This document shows positions 24,289-33,234 of a stretch of DNA of 64,000 nucleotides, in pieces. Each line of letters starts with the position of its first letter. Within the stretch, counting starts at the first letter, position 1. The stretch lies in contig NZ_OZ244657.1 of the NCBI RefSeq assembly GCF_965218685.1, forward strand, positions 3,100,001 through 3,164,000. The letters run 5' to 3'. Source of the DNA: Thalassobius sp965218685. Its GTDB lineage: Bacteria > Pseudomonadota > Alphaproteobacteria > Rhodobacterales > Rhodobacteraceae. The position numbers were made by a program, and so were the translations under genes. The notes below the pieces were generated by a model that was given only the letters and a program-made list of their open reading frames with translations, made no database searches and had not been told where the DNA came from.

Positions 24289-24744
24289 ATGTTGGATGAT
24301 ACGGACAAACGGCTTCTGGCCGAATTGCAGAAGAATGCTCACTTGACGGCGCTAGAGCTGGGCGAGGTGCTGAACTTGTCGCCCAGCCAGGCCGGGCGAC
24401 GACGCCAAAGGCTGGAGGCCGAGGGCTATATTCGCGCCTATTCCGCCACGCTGGACCCCCACCGCGTGGGGCTGAGCGTGCAGGCTTTCGTGCAGGTTCA
24501 GATGGCCTCTCATGGGCCTGAACAATCGCGCGCCTTTGCCCGCCTGATCGAACTGCGCCCCGAGGTGATCTCGGGTTGGACGCTGACCGGCGAGGCTGAC
24601 TATTTGCTGCGGGTCTATTGCGAGGACCTGGCCGCGCTTAACCGGCTGGTTCACGAGGTGCTGCTGCCGCATCCCGCGGTGTCGCGCGTGCAAAGCCAGA
24701 TCGTGATGAACCAATTTAAACCAGACGCCCCCCTGCCCTGCTAA
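24289..24744 (+). CDS. Lrp/AsnC-family transcriptional regulator
   Basis: 151 residues from ATG at 24289 (MLDDTDKRLLAELQKNAHL). Helix-turn-helix at about 18-45 (ALELGEVLNLSPSQAGRRRQRLEAEG), then the RAM ligand-binding domain with AFVQVQM and SGWTLTGEADYLLRVYCED. Normal size for the family, which senses amino acids or related metabolites. It lies 18 bases before the antiporter gene and may be co-transcribed. Confidence 0.92.
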   Translation: MLDDTDKRLLAELQKNAHLTALELGEVLNLSPSQAGRRRQRLEAEGYIRAYSATLDPHRVGLSVQAFVQVQMASHGPEQSRAFARLIELRPEVISGWTLTGEADYLLRVYCEDLAALNRLVHEVLLPHPAVSRVQSQIVMNQFKPDAPLPC

Positions 24745-24762
24745 CCCCTTAAAGGATACTCA

Positions 24763-26664
24763 ATGCAATCCATCCTGTTTCAAGCCTCGATCTATCTGGC
24801 TGCCGCTGTGATCGCCGTGCCGATTGCCGCGCGGATGGGGCTGGGTTCGGTCCTGGGCTACCTTATGGCGGGGATCGTAATCGGCCCGGTGCTGGGCCTT
24901 GTGGGCAGTGAAACCGCCGATCTGCAGCACTTTGCCGAATTCGGCGTGGTAATGATGCTGTTCCTGATCGGGCTAGAGCTGGAGCCGCGCACCCTTTGGG
25001 ATATGCGCCACAAGCTGCTGGGCCTGGGTGGCCTGCAGGTCACGCTTACCACGCTGGCCGTGATGGCCGGCGCGCTGGCCTTAGGGCAACCGCTGCCGCA
25101 AGCGCTGGCGATCGGGTTGATATTTTCACTATCCTCGACCGCGATCGTGCTGCAAACCCTATCGGAAAAGGGCTTGATGCAAACCGGCGGAGGCCGCTCG
25201 GCCTTTTCGGTTCTGCTGACGCAGGATATTGCAGTGATCCCGATGCTGGCGCTGCTGCCACTGCTGGCCGTGGTCCCCCTGGCCCAAATCCGCGAGGACG
25301 GTTCGATCGAGCGAAGCTCTGATGCGGCTGCAGGCCATGGCGACGCGCACGGCGGGGGCACGGACACCATATCGGCGCTGATGCAGGATCTGCCGGGCTG
25401 GGGCGTGACCCTGATCACCCTGGGCGCCGTGGCGGTGATCATTCTGGCCGGCGTTTACCTGACCCGCCCGGTATTCCGCTATATCCATCATGCCCGCCTG
25501 CGCGAGATGTACACCGCCCTGGCGCTGCTGATCGTGCTGGGGATCGCCTATGTGATGAACGCCGTTGGGCTGTCGCCCGCGCTTGGCACCTTTCTGGCGG
25601 GCGTCGTTCTGGCGAACACCGAATTCCGCCACGAGCTGGAAAGCGATATCCAACCTTTCAAGGGCCTGCTGCTTGGCCTGTTCTTCATCACCGTGGGCGC
25701 GGGTATCAACTTTACACTGCTGGCGGATAATGCCGCCCCCATCCTGGCCCTGACCGCCGCGCTGATCGCGGGCAAGGGCGTGATCCTGTTTGGCCTTGGC
25801 ACCCTGTTCAAACTGAGGGGCCGCAGCCGCTGGCTGTTCACCCTGTCGTTGGCACAGGCAGGCGAGTTCGGCTTTGTCCTGCTGTCCTTTGCCCAGCAGA
25901 CGCATGTTCTGGGTCAGGGGCTGTCCGAGCAGCTTTTGATGATCGTGGCCCTGTCCATGCTGGCCACGCCTCTTTTGTTCATCCTTTATGACTGGCTTTC
26001 GCACCGGTCAGGAGACGACAGCGTTGATCTTGAGGCAGATGAGATTGACGAACAAGGTCCGGTGATCATCGCCGGCATGGGCCGCTTTGGTCAGATCGTT
26101 AACCGGCTGGTTCAGAACACCGGCTTCAAGACCGTGGTGCTGGATCATGACATGGAAACGATCCAGCTGATGCGCCGTTTTGGCTTTCGCGGCTTTTTTG
26201 GCGATCCGACCCGGCCCGAGCTGCTGCACGCCGCGGGCCTGAAAGAAGCGCATATCCTTGTCGTCGCTCTGGACGACCCTGACGCCTCGGTTCGGCTGGT
26301 CACTTTCGCGCGCCGTGAACGCCCCGACCTGCATATCATCGCCCGTGCCCGCGACCGCAACCACGTTTTCCGGCTGTACAAAGCGGGCGCCGATGACATC
26401 ATCCGCGAGATGTTCGACAGCTCGTTGCGGGCTGGTCGCTATGTGCTGGAGAATATCGGCCTTAGCGAATACGAGGCCGCAATGGCCGAAAAGGTGTTCT
26501 TTCAGCACGACCGCGCCGCCGTGCGCGATCTGGCGCAGCTGTGGGATCCGAACATCCCTGCCTCGAAAAACGAAGCCTATATCAAACGCGCGCTTGAGTT
26601 GGACAAGGAACTGGAAGCATCGCTTCAGGCCAAACTTGACGAGCGCGCCGAGCTGGAAGAATAG
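24763..26664 (+). CDS. CPA2 monovalent cation:proton antiporter, Kef type
   Basis: 633 residues. The N-terminal 400 residues contain about 12 membrane helices (LGYLMAGIVIGPVLGL; ALGTFLAGVVLANTEFRHELESDIQPFKGLLLG is written here only in part as LAGVVLANTEFRHELE). A His/Asp/Gly-rich cytosolic or periplasmic loop sits near 186-205. The C-terminal RCK domain begins PVIIAGMGRFGQIVNRLV (about 430) with a dinucleotide-binding GxGxxG, and ends with the KAGADDIIREMFDSSL segment. Such proteins release K+ and are often gated by glutathione adducts or nucleotides. KefB/KefC/YbaL subtypes cannot be separated here. Confidence 0.9.
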   Translation: MQSILFQASIYLAAAVIAVPIAARMGLGSVLGYLMAGIVIGPVLGLVGSETADLQHFAEFGVVMMLFLIGLELEPRTLWDMRHKLLGLGGLQVTLTTLAVMAGALALGQPLPQALAIGLIFSLSSTAIVLQTLSEKGLMQTGGGRSAFSVLLTQDIAVIPMLALLPLLAVVPLAQIREDGSIERSSDAAAGHGDAHGGGTDTISALMQDLPGWGVTLITLGAVAVIILAGVYLTRPVFRYIHHARLREMYTALALLIVLGIAYVMNAVGLSPALGTFLAGVVLANTEFRHELESDIQPFKGLLLGLFFITVGAGINFTLLADNAAPILALTAALIAGKGVILFGLGTLFKLRGRSRWLFTLSLAQAGEFGFVLLSFAQQTHVLGQGLSEQLLMIVALSMLATPLLFILYDWLSHRSGDDSVDLEADEIDEQGPVIIAGMGRFGQIVNRLVQNTGFKTVVLDHDMETIQLMRRFGFRGFFGDPTRPELLHAAGLKEAHILVVALDDPDASVRLVTFARRERPDLHIIARARDRNHVFRLYKAGADDIIREMFDSSLRAGRYVLENIGLSEYEAAMAEKVFFQHDRAAVRDLAQLWDPNIPASKNEAYIKRALELDKELEASLQAKLDERAELEE

Positions 26665-26685
26665 CCTTCTGGGTCGATCGGGATC

Positions 26686-26700
26686 GGGGCCAAAGGCCCC
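26686..26700. terminator. Hairpin between convergent genes
   Basis: GGGGCC (26686-26691), loop AAA, GGCCCC (26695-26700), located in the 46-bp gap between the convergent antiporter and cobT genes. No T-run follows on either strand, so activity as a terminator is only suggested by place. Confidence 0.4.
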
Positions 26701-26710
26701 GGCCCGGTGA

Positions 26711-27727
26711 TCAGCCGTCCGACACGCCTGCCTCGGCGAAGGTGGCCATGCCCGAATGGCACGCAACCGCCCCCTTCAGAACGCCGATCGCCAGCGCCGC
26801 GCCCGAACCCTCGCCCAGCCGCAACCCAAGCGACACCAGCGGCGCCTTGTTCAACGCGTTCAGCAAACGCGGATGGGCAGCCTCGGCGCTGACGTGACCG
26901 GCCACGCAATGATCCAGCGCGAAGGGCACGGTCTGCTCAAGGCATGCGGCGGCGGCGCAGCAAATGAACCCGTCCAGAATCACCGGAATACGCAGATCGC
27001 GCGCGCGGGCAATCGCGCCCGTCATCGCCGCCAGCTCGCGCCCGCCCAGACAACGCAACGCGTCCAGACCGTCCTTAATGGCTTCGGCATGCAGCGCCTC
27101 GCCCTGGGCCACGACGCGCGTCTTGGTTTCCAGCCCGGCATCATCCACGCCAGTGCCGCGCCCGGTCCAATCAGCGGCATCACCGCCAAACAGGGCCAGC
27201 GCAATCGCCGCAGCAGAGGTCGTGTTGCCGATCCCCATCTCGCCGGTCACCAGCAGATCGGCATTGGGATCAACGGCGTTCCACCCGGTCAGCAGGGCGT
27301 CAACCAGCTCGGCCTCTGACATGGCGGGGGCTTGGGTGAAATCAGCGGTGGGCGTGTCCAGCGACAGGGCGACAACATCCATCTTGGCGCCGAACGCCTT
27401 GGACAGCTGGTTGATCGCTGCGCCGCCATGCTGGAAGTTCAGCACCATCTGCTCGGTCACCTCGGCGGGAAAGGCCGAAACGCCCTGCGCGGTCACACCG
27501 TGGTTTCCCGCAAAAACCACCACCTGGGGCGCACTGATCTGAGGCCGCGCATCCCCGCGCCACCCCGCATACCAGATCGCCAGATCCTCGAGCCGACCCA
27601 AAGCACCCGGAGGCTTGGTCAGCTGACCGTTTCGCGCCTCGGCCTCTTTGCGGGTCTCAAGGTCGGCGGTCGGGGCTTGTGCCAAAATCGAGCGGAACTG
27701 ATCGAGGGTTGCGAATGCTTGGGTCAT
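26711..27727 (-). CDS. cobT: Nicotinate-nucleotide--dimethylbenzimidazole phosphoribosyltransferase
   Basis: 338 residues, typical of the enzyme that activates the lower ligand of cobalamin as alpha-ribazole phosphate. Landmarks: NGQLTKPPGALGRLEDLA (about 33-50), VVVFAGNHGVTAQGVSAFP (about 68-86), the glycine-rich GEMGIGNTTSAAAIA (about 158-172), and the catalytic glutamate region LRLGEGSGAALA near the C-terminus (about 310). Divergent from cobS with a 90-bp shared upstream region, too short for a full cobalamin riboswitch. In alphaproteobacterial nomenclature the same enzyme is also called CobU. Confidence 0.95.
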   Translation of the reverse strand: MTQAFATLDQFRSILAQAPTADLETRKEAEARNGQLTKPPGALGRLEDLAIWYAGWRGDARPQISAPQVVVFAGNHGVTAQGVSAFPAEVTEQMVLNFQHGGAAINQLSKAFGAKMDVVALSLDTPTADFTQAPAMSEAELVDALLTGWNAVDPNADLLVTGEMGIGNTTSAAAIALALFGGDAADWTGRGTGVDDAGLETKTRVVAQGEALHAEAIKDGLDALRCLGGRELAAMTGAIARARDLRIPVILDGFICCAAAACLEQTVPFALDHCVAGHVSAEAAHPRLLNALNKAPLVSLGLRLGEGSGAALAIGVLKGAVACHSGMATFAEAGVSDG

Positions 27728-27817
27728 GGGGTCTCTTTCCGGATCTTAGCTTGCCTGAGTGTTGCCGGGATGTTTAGCGCAATGCTATCGGGGGTGCACA
27801 GATCAAAAGGGCGCAAC

Positions 27818-28579
27818 ATGGCGGAAAAAACCTCTTTCACTCCCCGGATGGGTGACCTGCCCGTCGCGCTTTCGCTGCTGACGCGATTGCCCCTGCGCCT
27901 GCCCGAGGACGCATATGCGCGCGCATCTCAGGCGGCCTGGGCCTATCCGCTTGTTGGGCTGGTCATCAGCGCGCTAGCCGGGCTGTCCGGGTGGGTTTCG
28001 GCGCCGCTGGGCGCCGGCTTTGCCGCGCTGGTGGTTCTGGCCGTACAGGCCGTGCTGACCGGCGCCATGCACGAGGACGGTCTGGCCGATTGTGCCGACG
28101 GGTTCTGGGGCGGATGGGATCCCGCGCGCCGGCTGGAGATCATGAAAGACAGCCAGATCGGAACCTATGGCGTGCTGGCACTGATCCTGGGACTGGCCGT
28201 GCGCTGGTGGGCGTTGGAGCTGCTGATCTCTGCGAACCAGCTGTTGCCCGCGCTGCTGGGCGTGGCGGTGATGTCTCGGGCCGGGATGCCCACTTTGATG
28301 ACATGGCTGCCCAATGCAAGGAACACCGGGCTCAGCCATTCCGTGGGGCACCCACCTGTCTTGGCGGTGCTTCTGGCCGGATTTCTTGCCCTTGGTGTGG
28401 GCGTGCTGACACTGGGCCCGACTGCCCTGCCCGGCGCTGCGATCTGCGCCCTGCTGACCTTTGCGGTTGGGCTTTTGTCGCGCGCCAAGATTGGTGGTCA
28501 GACCGGAGACGTGCTGGGTGCCTCGCAACAAATCTGCGAGATCGGCCTGCTGGTGACATGCGCCGCTTTGGTAGTTTGA
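27818..28579 (+). CDS. cobS: Adenosylcobinamide-GDP ribazoletransferase (cobalamin synthase)
   Basis: 253 residues from ATG at 27818 with AAAGGG upstream; longer upstream frames enter the divergent promoter. Integral membrane enzyme joining adenosylcobinamide-GDP to alpha-ribazole, the step after CobT. The signature HEDGLADCADGFWGGWDPARR (about 83-102) carries the acidic metal residues, and KDSQIGTYG follows. About six hydrophobic segments are present. GGQTGDVLGASQQICEI near the C-terminus is typical of CobS. Confidence 0.95.
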   Translation: MAEKTSFTPRMGDLPVALSLLTRLPLRLPEDAYARASQAAWAYPLVGLVISALAGLSGWVSAPLGAGFAALVVLAVQAVLTGAMHEDGLADCADGFWGGWDPARRLEIMKDSQIGTYGVLALILGLAVRWWALELLISANQLLPALLGVAVMSRAGMPTLMTWLPNARNTGLSHSVGHPPVLAVLLAGFLALGVGVLTLGPTALPGAAICALLTFAVGLLSRAKIGGQTGDVLGASQQICEIGLLVTCAALVV

Positions 28580-28695
28580 CGCTGGGTCCATGTGACCCAA
28601 GGGAACAATTGCACCGGTAAATTCAGGCGTTACTTCTGAGGGAAACCTGTCGCGGAATTACGTCCCGACACTCGGAATTTAATAAAGGAGCGCCC

Positions 28696-29805
28696 ATGAG
28701 CCGTACCGACATCCTGTTTCGCCCCGTGGACCTTGGCAAACTGAAGCTGCGCAACCGGATCGCCATGGCGCCGATGACGCGGACCTTCTCGCCCGGGAAT
28801 GTGCCGAACAGCAAGGTCGTGGATTACTACCGCCGCCGTGCCGAGGGTGGCGTGGGCCTGATCATCACCGAGGGCACCTTTGTCGACCATCCCGCAGCCA
28901 GCGGTTATCCCAACGTGCCGGCCTTTTATGGCAAGGACGCGCTGGCCGGCTGGAAACGCGTGGTTGACGCCGTGCATGCGGCGGGCGGCAAGATCGCGCC
29001 GCAGCTTTGGCACGTGGGGGCAATCCGGCGCCCCGGCGTGATGCCGGGCGGTGACACGCCCGGTCACAGCCCCAGCGGCATGGCGCGCCCCGGCAAGGTG
29101 ACAGGCCACGCGATGACCCAAGAGGATATCGACGACGTTATCGCGGCCTTTGCCAAGGCCGCAGCGGATGCCAAGCGCATCGGTTTTGACGCGATCGAAA
29201 TCCATGGCGCGCATGGCTATCTGATCGACCAGTTCTTTTGGGACGGCACCAATCAGCGCGAGGATGCATATGGTGGCGATCTGGCCGCGCGCTCGAAATT
29301 TGCGCTGGAAATTATCCGGGCCTGTCGCGCCGCCGTCGGCCCTGATTTCCCCATCATCCTCCGCTATTCGCAGTGGAAACAGCAAGATTACAGCGCCCGG
29401 CTGTGCGAAACGCCCCAGGCACTGGCCGAGTTTCTGCAGCCTCTGGCTGAGGCAGGCGTTGACATCTTCCATTGCTCGACCCGCCGCTTCTGGGAGCCCG
29501 AGTTCGAAGGCAGCGACCTGAACCTAGCGGGCTGGACCCGCAAGCTGACCGGCAAACCCAGCATCACCGTGGGCAGTGTCGGTCTGAACGCAGATTTCCT
29601 GCCCGATGATGGCACCGCCGATTTCCGCGCCGCTGAAACGGCCAGTATCGACACTTTGCTGGAACGGGTTGAGCGGAACGAGTTCGATCTGGTCGCCGTG
29701 GGGCGCGCGTTGATCGCCAACCCCGACTGGGCCAACCAGGTGGCCGCTGGCCAGTTCGACAGCTTGCATGCCTATGAAAAGGACATGCTGCACCAGCTGG
29801 TCTAA
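28696..29805 (+). CDS. Old yellow enzyme family NADH:flavin oxidoreductase
   Basis: 369 residues with an AAAGGAG ribosome site. TIM-barrel FMN enzyme: LFRPVDLGKLKLRNRIAMAP at the start, GLIITEGTFVDHP (about 56-68), QLWHVGAIRRPG (about 100-111), the HGAHGYLIDQFFWDGTNQR segment (about 174-192) and VGRALIANPDW near the end. It reduces activated C=C bonds; the physiological substrate is unknown. Preceded by a short hairpin (28583-28599) and about 115 bases of non-coding sequence. Confidence 0.9.
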   Translation: MSRTDILFRPVDLGKLKLRNRIAMAPMTRTFSPGNVPNSKVVDYYRRRAEGGVGLIITEGTFVDHPAASGYPNVPAFYGKDALAGWKRVVDAVHAAGGKIAPQLWHVGAIRRPGVMPGGDTPGHSPSGMARPGKVTGHAMTQEDIDDVIAAFAKAAADAKRIGFDAIEIHGAHGYLIDQFFWDGTNQREDAYGGDLAARSKFALEIIRACRAAVGPDFPIILRYSQWKQQDYSARLCETPQALAEFLQPLAEAGVDIFHCSTRRFWEPEFEGSDLNLAGWTRKLTGKPSITVGSVGLNADFLPDDGTADFRAAETASIDTLLERVERNEFDLVAVGRALIANPDWANQVAAGQFDSLHAYEKDMLHQLV

Positions 29806-29893
29806 GGCAAAATCTGCCGCATTTCCTTTCTGCCCCGGCACGTGTATGGCCTTTGCTTGCGCTTCTCTTCTTGCATGCAAAGGCTCCATTTTC

Positions 29894-30292
29894 ATGGCAT
29901 TTCGCTACGTTCAGAAAGTTCTGTTCAAATACTGCGATCCGGCGGGGATCGTGTTCTTTCCCCGCTATTTCGAGATGATGAACGACTGCGTTGAAACCTT
30001 CTTTGAAGAGGGGCTGGACTGGCCGTTCCAACTGCTGCTGCGCACCGACAGCGTGCCCACCGCCAGCATCGAAACGCGGTTCCTGCGCCCCAGCCGTCAC
30101 GGCGACATGCTGGAGCTGGTGCTGCGCGTGGAAAAGGTGGGGCGGACCTCGATGAGCTATCACATGCAAGCGGAATCCGAGGGCGAAATCCGGTTCGAAA
30201 CTCGTGCGACGCTGGTGCATGTGGACGGTACGGGCAAGCCTGCCTCGTGGCCCGAAACGGTGCGCGAACGGCTGAAAGACTGGGAAGACTGA
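29894..30292 (+). CDS. Hotdog-fold acyl-CoA thioesterase (4-HBT family)
   Basis: 132 residues from ATG at 29894; the frame extends upstream to 29768 but that part overlaps the oxidoreductase end. FKYCDPAGIVFFPRYFEMMND (about 11-30) is the 4-hydroxybenzoyl-CoA thioesterase signature with the catalytic Asp. It hydrolyses acyl-CoA, perhaps an aromatic one; convergent placement next to kynureninase is suggestive of aromatic catabolism but not proof. Confidence 0.85.
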   Translation: MAFRYVQKVLFKYCDPAGIVFFPRYFEMMNDCVETFFEEGLDWPFQLLLRTDSVPTASIETRFLRPSRHGDMLELVLRVEKVGRTSMSYHMQAESEGEIRFETRATLVHVDGTGKPASWPETVRERLKDWED

Positions 30293-30296
30293 CCCC

Positions 30297-31481
30297 TCAG
30301 GTCACGGCCGCGCGGGTCTGGTATTTTGGGTCATTCCACAGTTCATCGGTGATGACCTCGGCCAGAATGCGGGCGGCCTGACGGATGTCCTGCTCGTCCA
30401 GATACAGCGGCGTGATGCCAAACCGCATGATGTCCGGCGCGCGGAAATCCCCGATCACACCACGATCAATCAAAGCCTGCATGGCCGCGTAACCATCAGG
30501 GAACGCAAAGGAAACCTGAGACCCCCTTTGCGCCGGATCTGACGGCGAAACCAGCCGCAACTGCGGGCACAGCTTTTCCACCTCGGTGATGAAAAGCTGC
30601 GACAGGTGGATCGAGGCGGCACGCAGCGTGCCCATCTTGACCTCATCCCAAACATCCAGCGCCGCATCCAGAACAGACAGCTGCACCACCGGCGGTGTGC
30701 CCACACGCAAACGCTCGGTGGACATGGCGGGGCGATAGAGCGGCTCCATCGCAAAGGGAGCCTTGTGGCCCAGCCATCCGGCCAGAGCGGGTTGCACGCT
30801 GTCCACCAGATCGGGGCGCACATAGATAAAGGCCGGCGCGCCCGGCCCACCGTTGAGGTATTTATAGGTGCAGCCCACGGCAAATTCGGCCCCCACGTCC
30901 GCCAGTTGTACAGGGACTGCGCCGGCGCTATGCGCCAGATCCCAGATCATCACAGCCCCCGCCTGATGCGCCGCCCGCGTGATGGCCTGCATGTCATGCA
31001 TCCGTCCCGTCCGATAATCGACCTGGGTCAGCATCACCACGGCCACCTCGGGTGTAATCGCAGCAGCGACGTCTTGCGGTGCGGGTGTGCGCAATTCGTA
31101 CCCCTGCCCGATCGTCTCGATCAGACCCTGCGCCATATACAGGTCAGATGGGAAATTGCCGTTGTCTGACAGGATCACCCGCCGGTCGGGGCGCATCCGC
31201 AGCGCAGCCGCAAGCGCCTGGTAGACCTTGATCGACAGCGTGTCCCCGGTTGCAACCGAGCCCGCCGGCGCCCCGATCAAAGGTGCGATCCGGTCCCCGA
31301 CGCGGCGCGGCAGCTCCATCCAGCCAGCGCTGTTCCAAGCGCGGATCAGCTGCTGCCCCCATTCCTCGGTGATCACATGCGCGGCCCGCGCAGCCGCCCC
31401 TTTGGGCAAAGGCCCCAACGAGTTACCATCCAGATAGATCACCCCCTCGGGCAAATCGAACAGGTCTTTTCTGGGCAGCAT
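30297..31481 (-). CDS. kynU: Kynureninase
   Basis: 394-residue PLP enzyme cleaving kynurenine to anthranilate and alanine in tryptophan breakdown. Landmarks: VIYLDGNSLGPLPKGAAARA (about 14-33), IWDLAHSAGAVPVQL (about 194-208) and the PLP lysine in VGCTYKYLNGGPGAPAF (about 217-233, Lys in TYKY). Length is normal. Monocistronic here; no kynurenine formamidase or tryptophan dioxygenase is visible in the neighbourhood. Ends four bases from the convergent thioesterase. Confidence 0.95.
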   Translation of the reverse strand: MLPRKDLFDLPEGVIYLDGNSLGPLPKGAAARAAHVITEEWGQQLIRAWNSAGWMELPRRVGDRIAPLIGAPAGSVATGDTLSIKVYQALAAALRMRPDRRVILSDNGNFPSDLYMAQGLIETIGQGYELRTPAPQDVAAAITPEVAVVMLTQVDYRTGRMHDMQAITRAAHQAGAVMIWDLAHSAGAVPVQLADVGAEFAVGCTYKYLNGGPGAPAFIYVRPDLVDSVQPALAGWLGHKAPFAMEPLYRPAMSTERLRVGTPPVVQLSVLDAALDVWDEVKMGTLRAASIHLSQLFITEVEKLCPQLRLVSPSDPAQRGSQVSFAFPDGYAAMQALIDRGVIGDFRAPDIMRFGITPLYLDEQDIRQAARILAEVITDELWNDPKYQTRAAVT

Positions 31482-31592
31482 CCGCGCGTTCCTTTCGGGT
31501 CAGGCTAGGCGGCCATTATCCAGCAGTTGCGCGGTAACGAAAGAGGTTTTTCTTAGCCTGAGATGCCGGTTCTGCGCAGATCATTTAGCGGG

Positions 31593-32237
31593 CTACGCAT
31601 TGCCGCGCCTAATAAAGGCCAGGGTGCAGCCCATGGCGATCAGCAGGCCGCCGCAAGACCGTTCGATCCACAAAGCCCCCCGGTCGCTCAGGAATTGCAC
31701 CGCTTTTGTCCCAAGGCCGGCATAGGCGACCATCACGGCCACGTCGGTCGCGATAAAGACCAGCCCAAGCAAGGCATATTGCTCCAAAAGTGGCGCAGTC
31801 GGGTCGATGAACTGTGGCAGGAACGCGGTGAAGAAAACGTACCCTTTGGGGTTCGTCACAGCGACCAGAAAGCTTTTTCGCAATAGCGCCAGTTTACGCC
31901 CGGATACGCCCGAGTTCTGCTCGTTTGGTTGTGCTGGAACCACCCCCAACTGCCCCGAGAACCGCAACATTTGCACACCAATCCACAGCAGATAGGCGAC
32001 CCCGACCCATTTCACGACGTTGAACAAAACCACAGAGGCGGCAAGAACGGCCCCCAGCCCCAGACCCGCCGCTGCGATCACAACGCCGTCGGAAAGCGCC
32101 GCGCCCGCGATCCCATAGCCGGCGGCCCGAAGGCCAAACCGCGATCCATTGGACAAGGCCAAAATCACTGTCGGCCCGGGCGTCACCACAACCACCAGCG
32201 CCAGCAGGGCGAATGTTGCGAGTGATATCTCCATCAT
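31593..32237 (-). CDS. LysE/RhtB-family amino acid exporter
   Basis: 214 residues, six predicted membrane helices. The signature VVVVTPGPTVILALSNGSRFG near 16-36 and LVAVTNPKGYVFFTAFLPQF near 125-144 are diagnostic. Exports amino acids or homoserine lactone-like compounds. The start overlaps the preceding gene (ATGA), making it the third gene of the operon controlled by the TetR protein encoded at 33,235. Confidence 0.9.
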   Translation of the reverse strand: MMEISLATFALLALVVVVTPGPTVILALSNGSRFGLRAAGYGIAGAALSDGVVIAAAGLGLGAVLAASVVLFNVVKWVGVAYLLWIGVQMLRFSGQLGVVPAQPNEQNSGVSGRKLALLRKSFLVAVTNPKGYVFFTAFLPQFIDPTAPLLEQYALLGLVFIATDVAVMVAYAGLGTKAVQFLSDRGALWIERSCGGLLIAMGCTLAFIRRGNA

Positions 32238-32737
32238 GCCGCCTTTGATCTCAGGGAAAAAATGGCAAGGCCGGTCAGGACCAGAGCGCCCCCACTGGCA
32301 ATGGTTCTAAGCGTGTTCCAGAACTGCCACGGCGCGGAATAGGCCTGCCATATATCTTGGGCTGCATCGCTGTCCTCTGGCACTGTCACTTGCGCCAGTG
32401 CCTCGTTCATCGGAACGTTGACCAATGCTGTGACCAGAAGCGCCCCGACGAAATAAAGCGCCCCACCTGCAAAGAACAAAACCGCGGCCCGCATCAAGTT
32501 CTGGTTCGCCGCAATGAACGCGGTCACGGCCAGAATGACGGGTGTCAGAAAGAACGCCGGAAAGAAAACCGGGTTGCGGACCGAGGCGTTCATCGCCTGC
32601 ATCGCCGTGATCGCGACCTTAGGCTGGGTCGCGTCCAGGCCCCACATGGTCGAACAGATCCAGGCATAGAAGAACCCGAAAATGGCGCCGATGCTCAATA
32701 AAGAGAGCATCGACATCGGCATAAGAAGGCGCGCCAT
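32234..32737 (-). CDS. DUF1772-type membrane protein
   Basis: 167 residues from ATG at 32737 (TGATG overlap with the previous stop). Four hydrophobic segments; AMQAMNASVRNPVFFPAFFLTP (about 45-66) and the tail AYSAPWQFWNTLRTIASGGAL are typical of the anthrone-oxygenase-like DUF1772 family. Function in bacteria is not established; it may be an oxygenase-like or stress-related membrane protein. Second gene of a three-gene operon. Confidence 0.8.
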   Translation of the reverse strand: MARLLMPMSMLSLLSIGAIFGFFYAWICSTMWGLDATQPKVAITAMQAMNASVRNPVFFPAFFLTPVILAVTAFIAANQNLMRAAVLFFAGGALYFVGALLVTALVNVPMNEALAQVTVPEDSDAAQDIWQAYSAPWQFWNTLRTIASGGALVLTGLAIFSLRSKAA

Positions 32738-33144
32738 CACGCTTGTCCCGCGGATGCGGCCGCATAGGGGGCGGCCTCGCCCTTTTGGCGCAGGGCATTC
32801 AGCACGCGGGCCAAGATCACAAGAGCCGCGATCTGGCCAAGAATAACAGCGGGCCAGATCAAGGCGAACTGCGCATCAAAGTATTTCTGCGGCCCGAAGG
32901 AAACCAACGCCATCACCGCGGCCATCAGGCTCAGGCCGCGCCCGGCGGCGGTTGCAAGCGGCTGCACGATCATCGCGGACAGCGCAACGGCCACCGAGGC
33001 GCCAAGAAACGGGGCGATGCCAAACAAGGGCGTGGCCACCGGCGGATGCGGCCGGATGCCTGCATAAAGCGCCGACAGCATGATCAGTTGCAGCACGATC
33101 AGGGTTGCCAGCGCCGCCACGGCGGTACGGTCATTTTGGGTCAT
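32737..33144 (-). CDS. Small multi-pass membrane protein, unknown function
   Basis: 135 residues from ATG at 33144, with AGGAGA upstream; a longer frame to 33471 overlaps the divergent tetR gene and is rejected. Four hydrophobic helices (AALATLIVLQLIMLSALYAG; PFLGASVAVALSAMIVQPLA; MAAVMALVSFGP; LIWPAVILGQIAALVILARV). First gene of the operon after the operator region. No family recognised. Confidence 0.7.
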   Translation of the reverse strand: MTQNDRTAVAALATLIVLQLIMLSALYAGIRPHPPVATPLFGIAPFLGASVAVALSAMIVQPLATAAGRGLSLMAAVMALVSFGPQKYFDAQFALIWPAVILGQIAALVILARVLNALRQKGEAAPYAAASAGQA

Positions 33145-33170
33145 ATTACTTCTCCTAAAAGCGTATTTGT

Positions 33171-33206
33171 GATTACGGTTGCACATATCCGTAATATCGG
33201 TTACGC
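33171..33206. promoter_or_regulatory. Probable TetR operator between divergent genes
   Basis: ATTACGG (33172-33178) and CCGTAAT (33189-33195) form a perfect 7-bp inverted repeat with a ten-base spacer; a further CGGTTACG follows at about 33,198. It lies in the 90-bp gap between the membrane operon and the TetR gene, the usual position of an autoregulated TetR operator. Confidence 0.65.
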
Positions 33207-33234
33207 CTTCTGTCAACACGGCAGGAAGAAATAA

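Noticed and set aside
27728..27817. Cobalamin riboswitch between cobT and cobS
   Set aside because: The gap is only 90 bp and lacks the conserved B12-box pattern.
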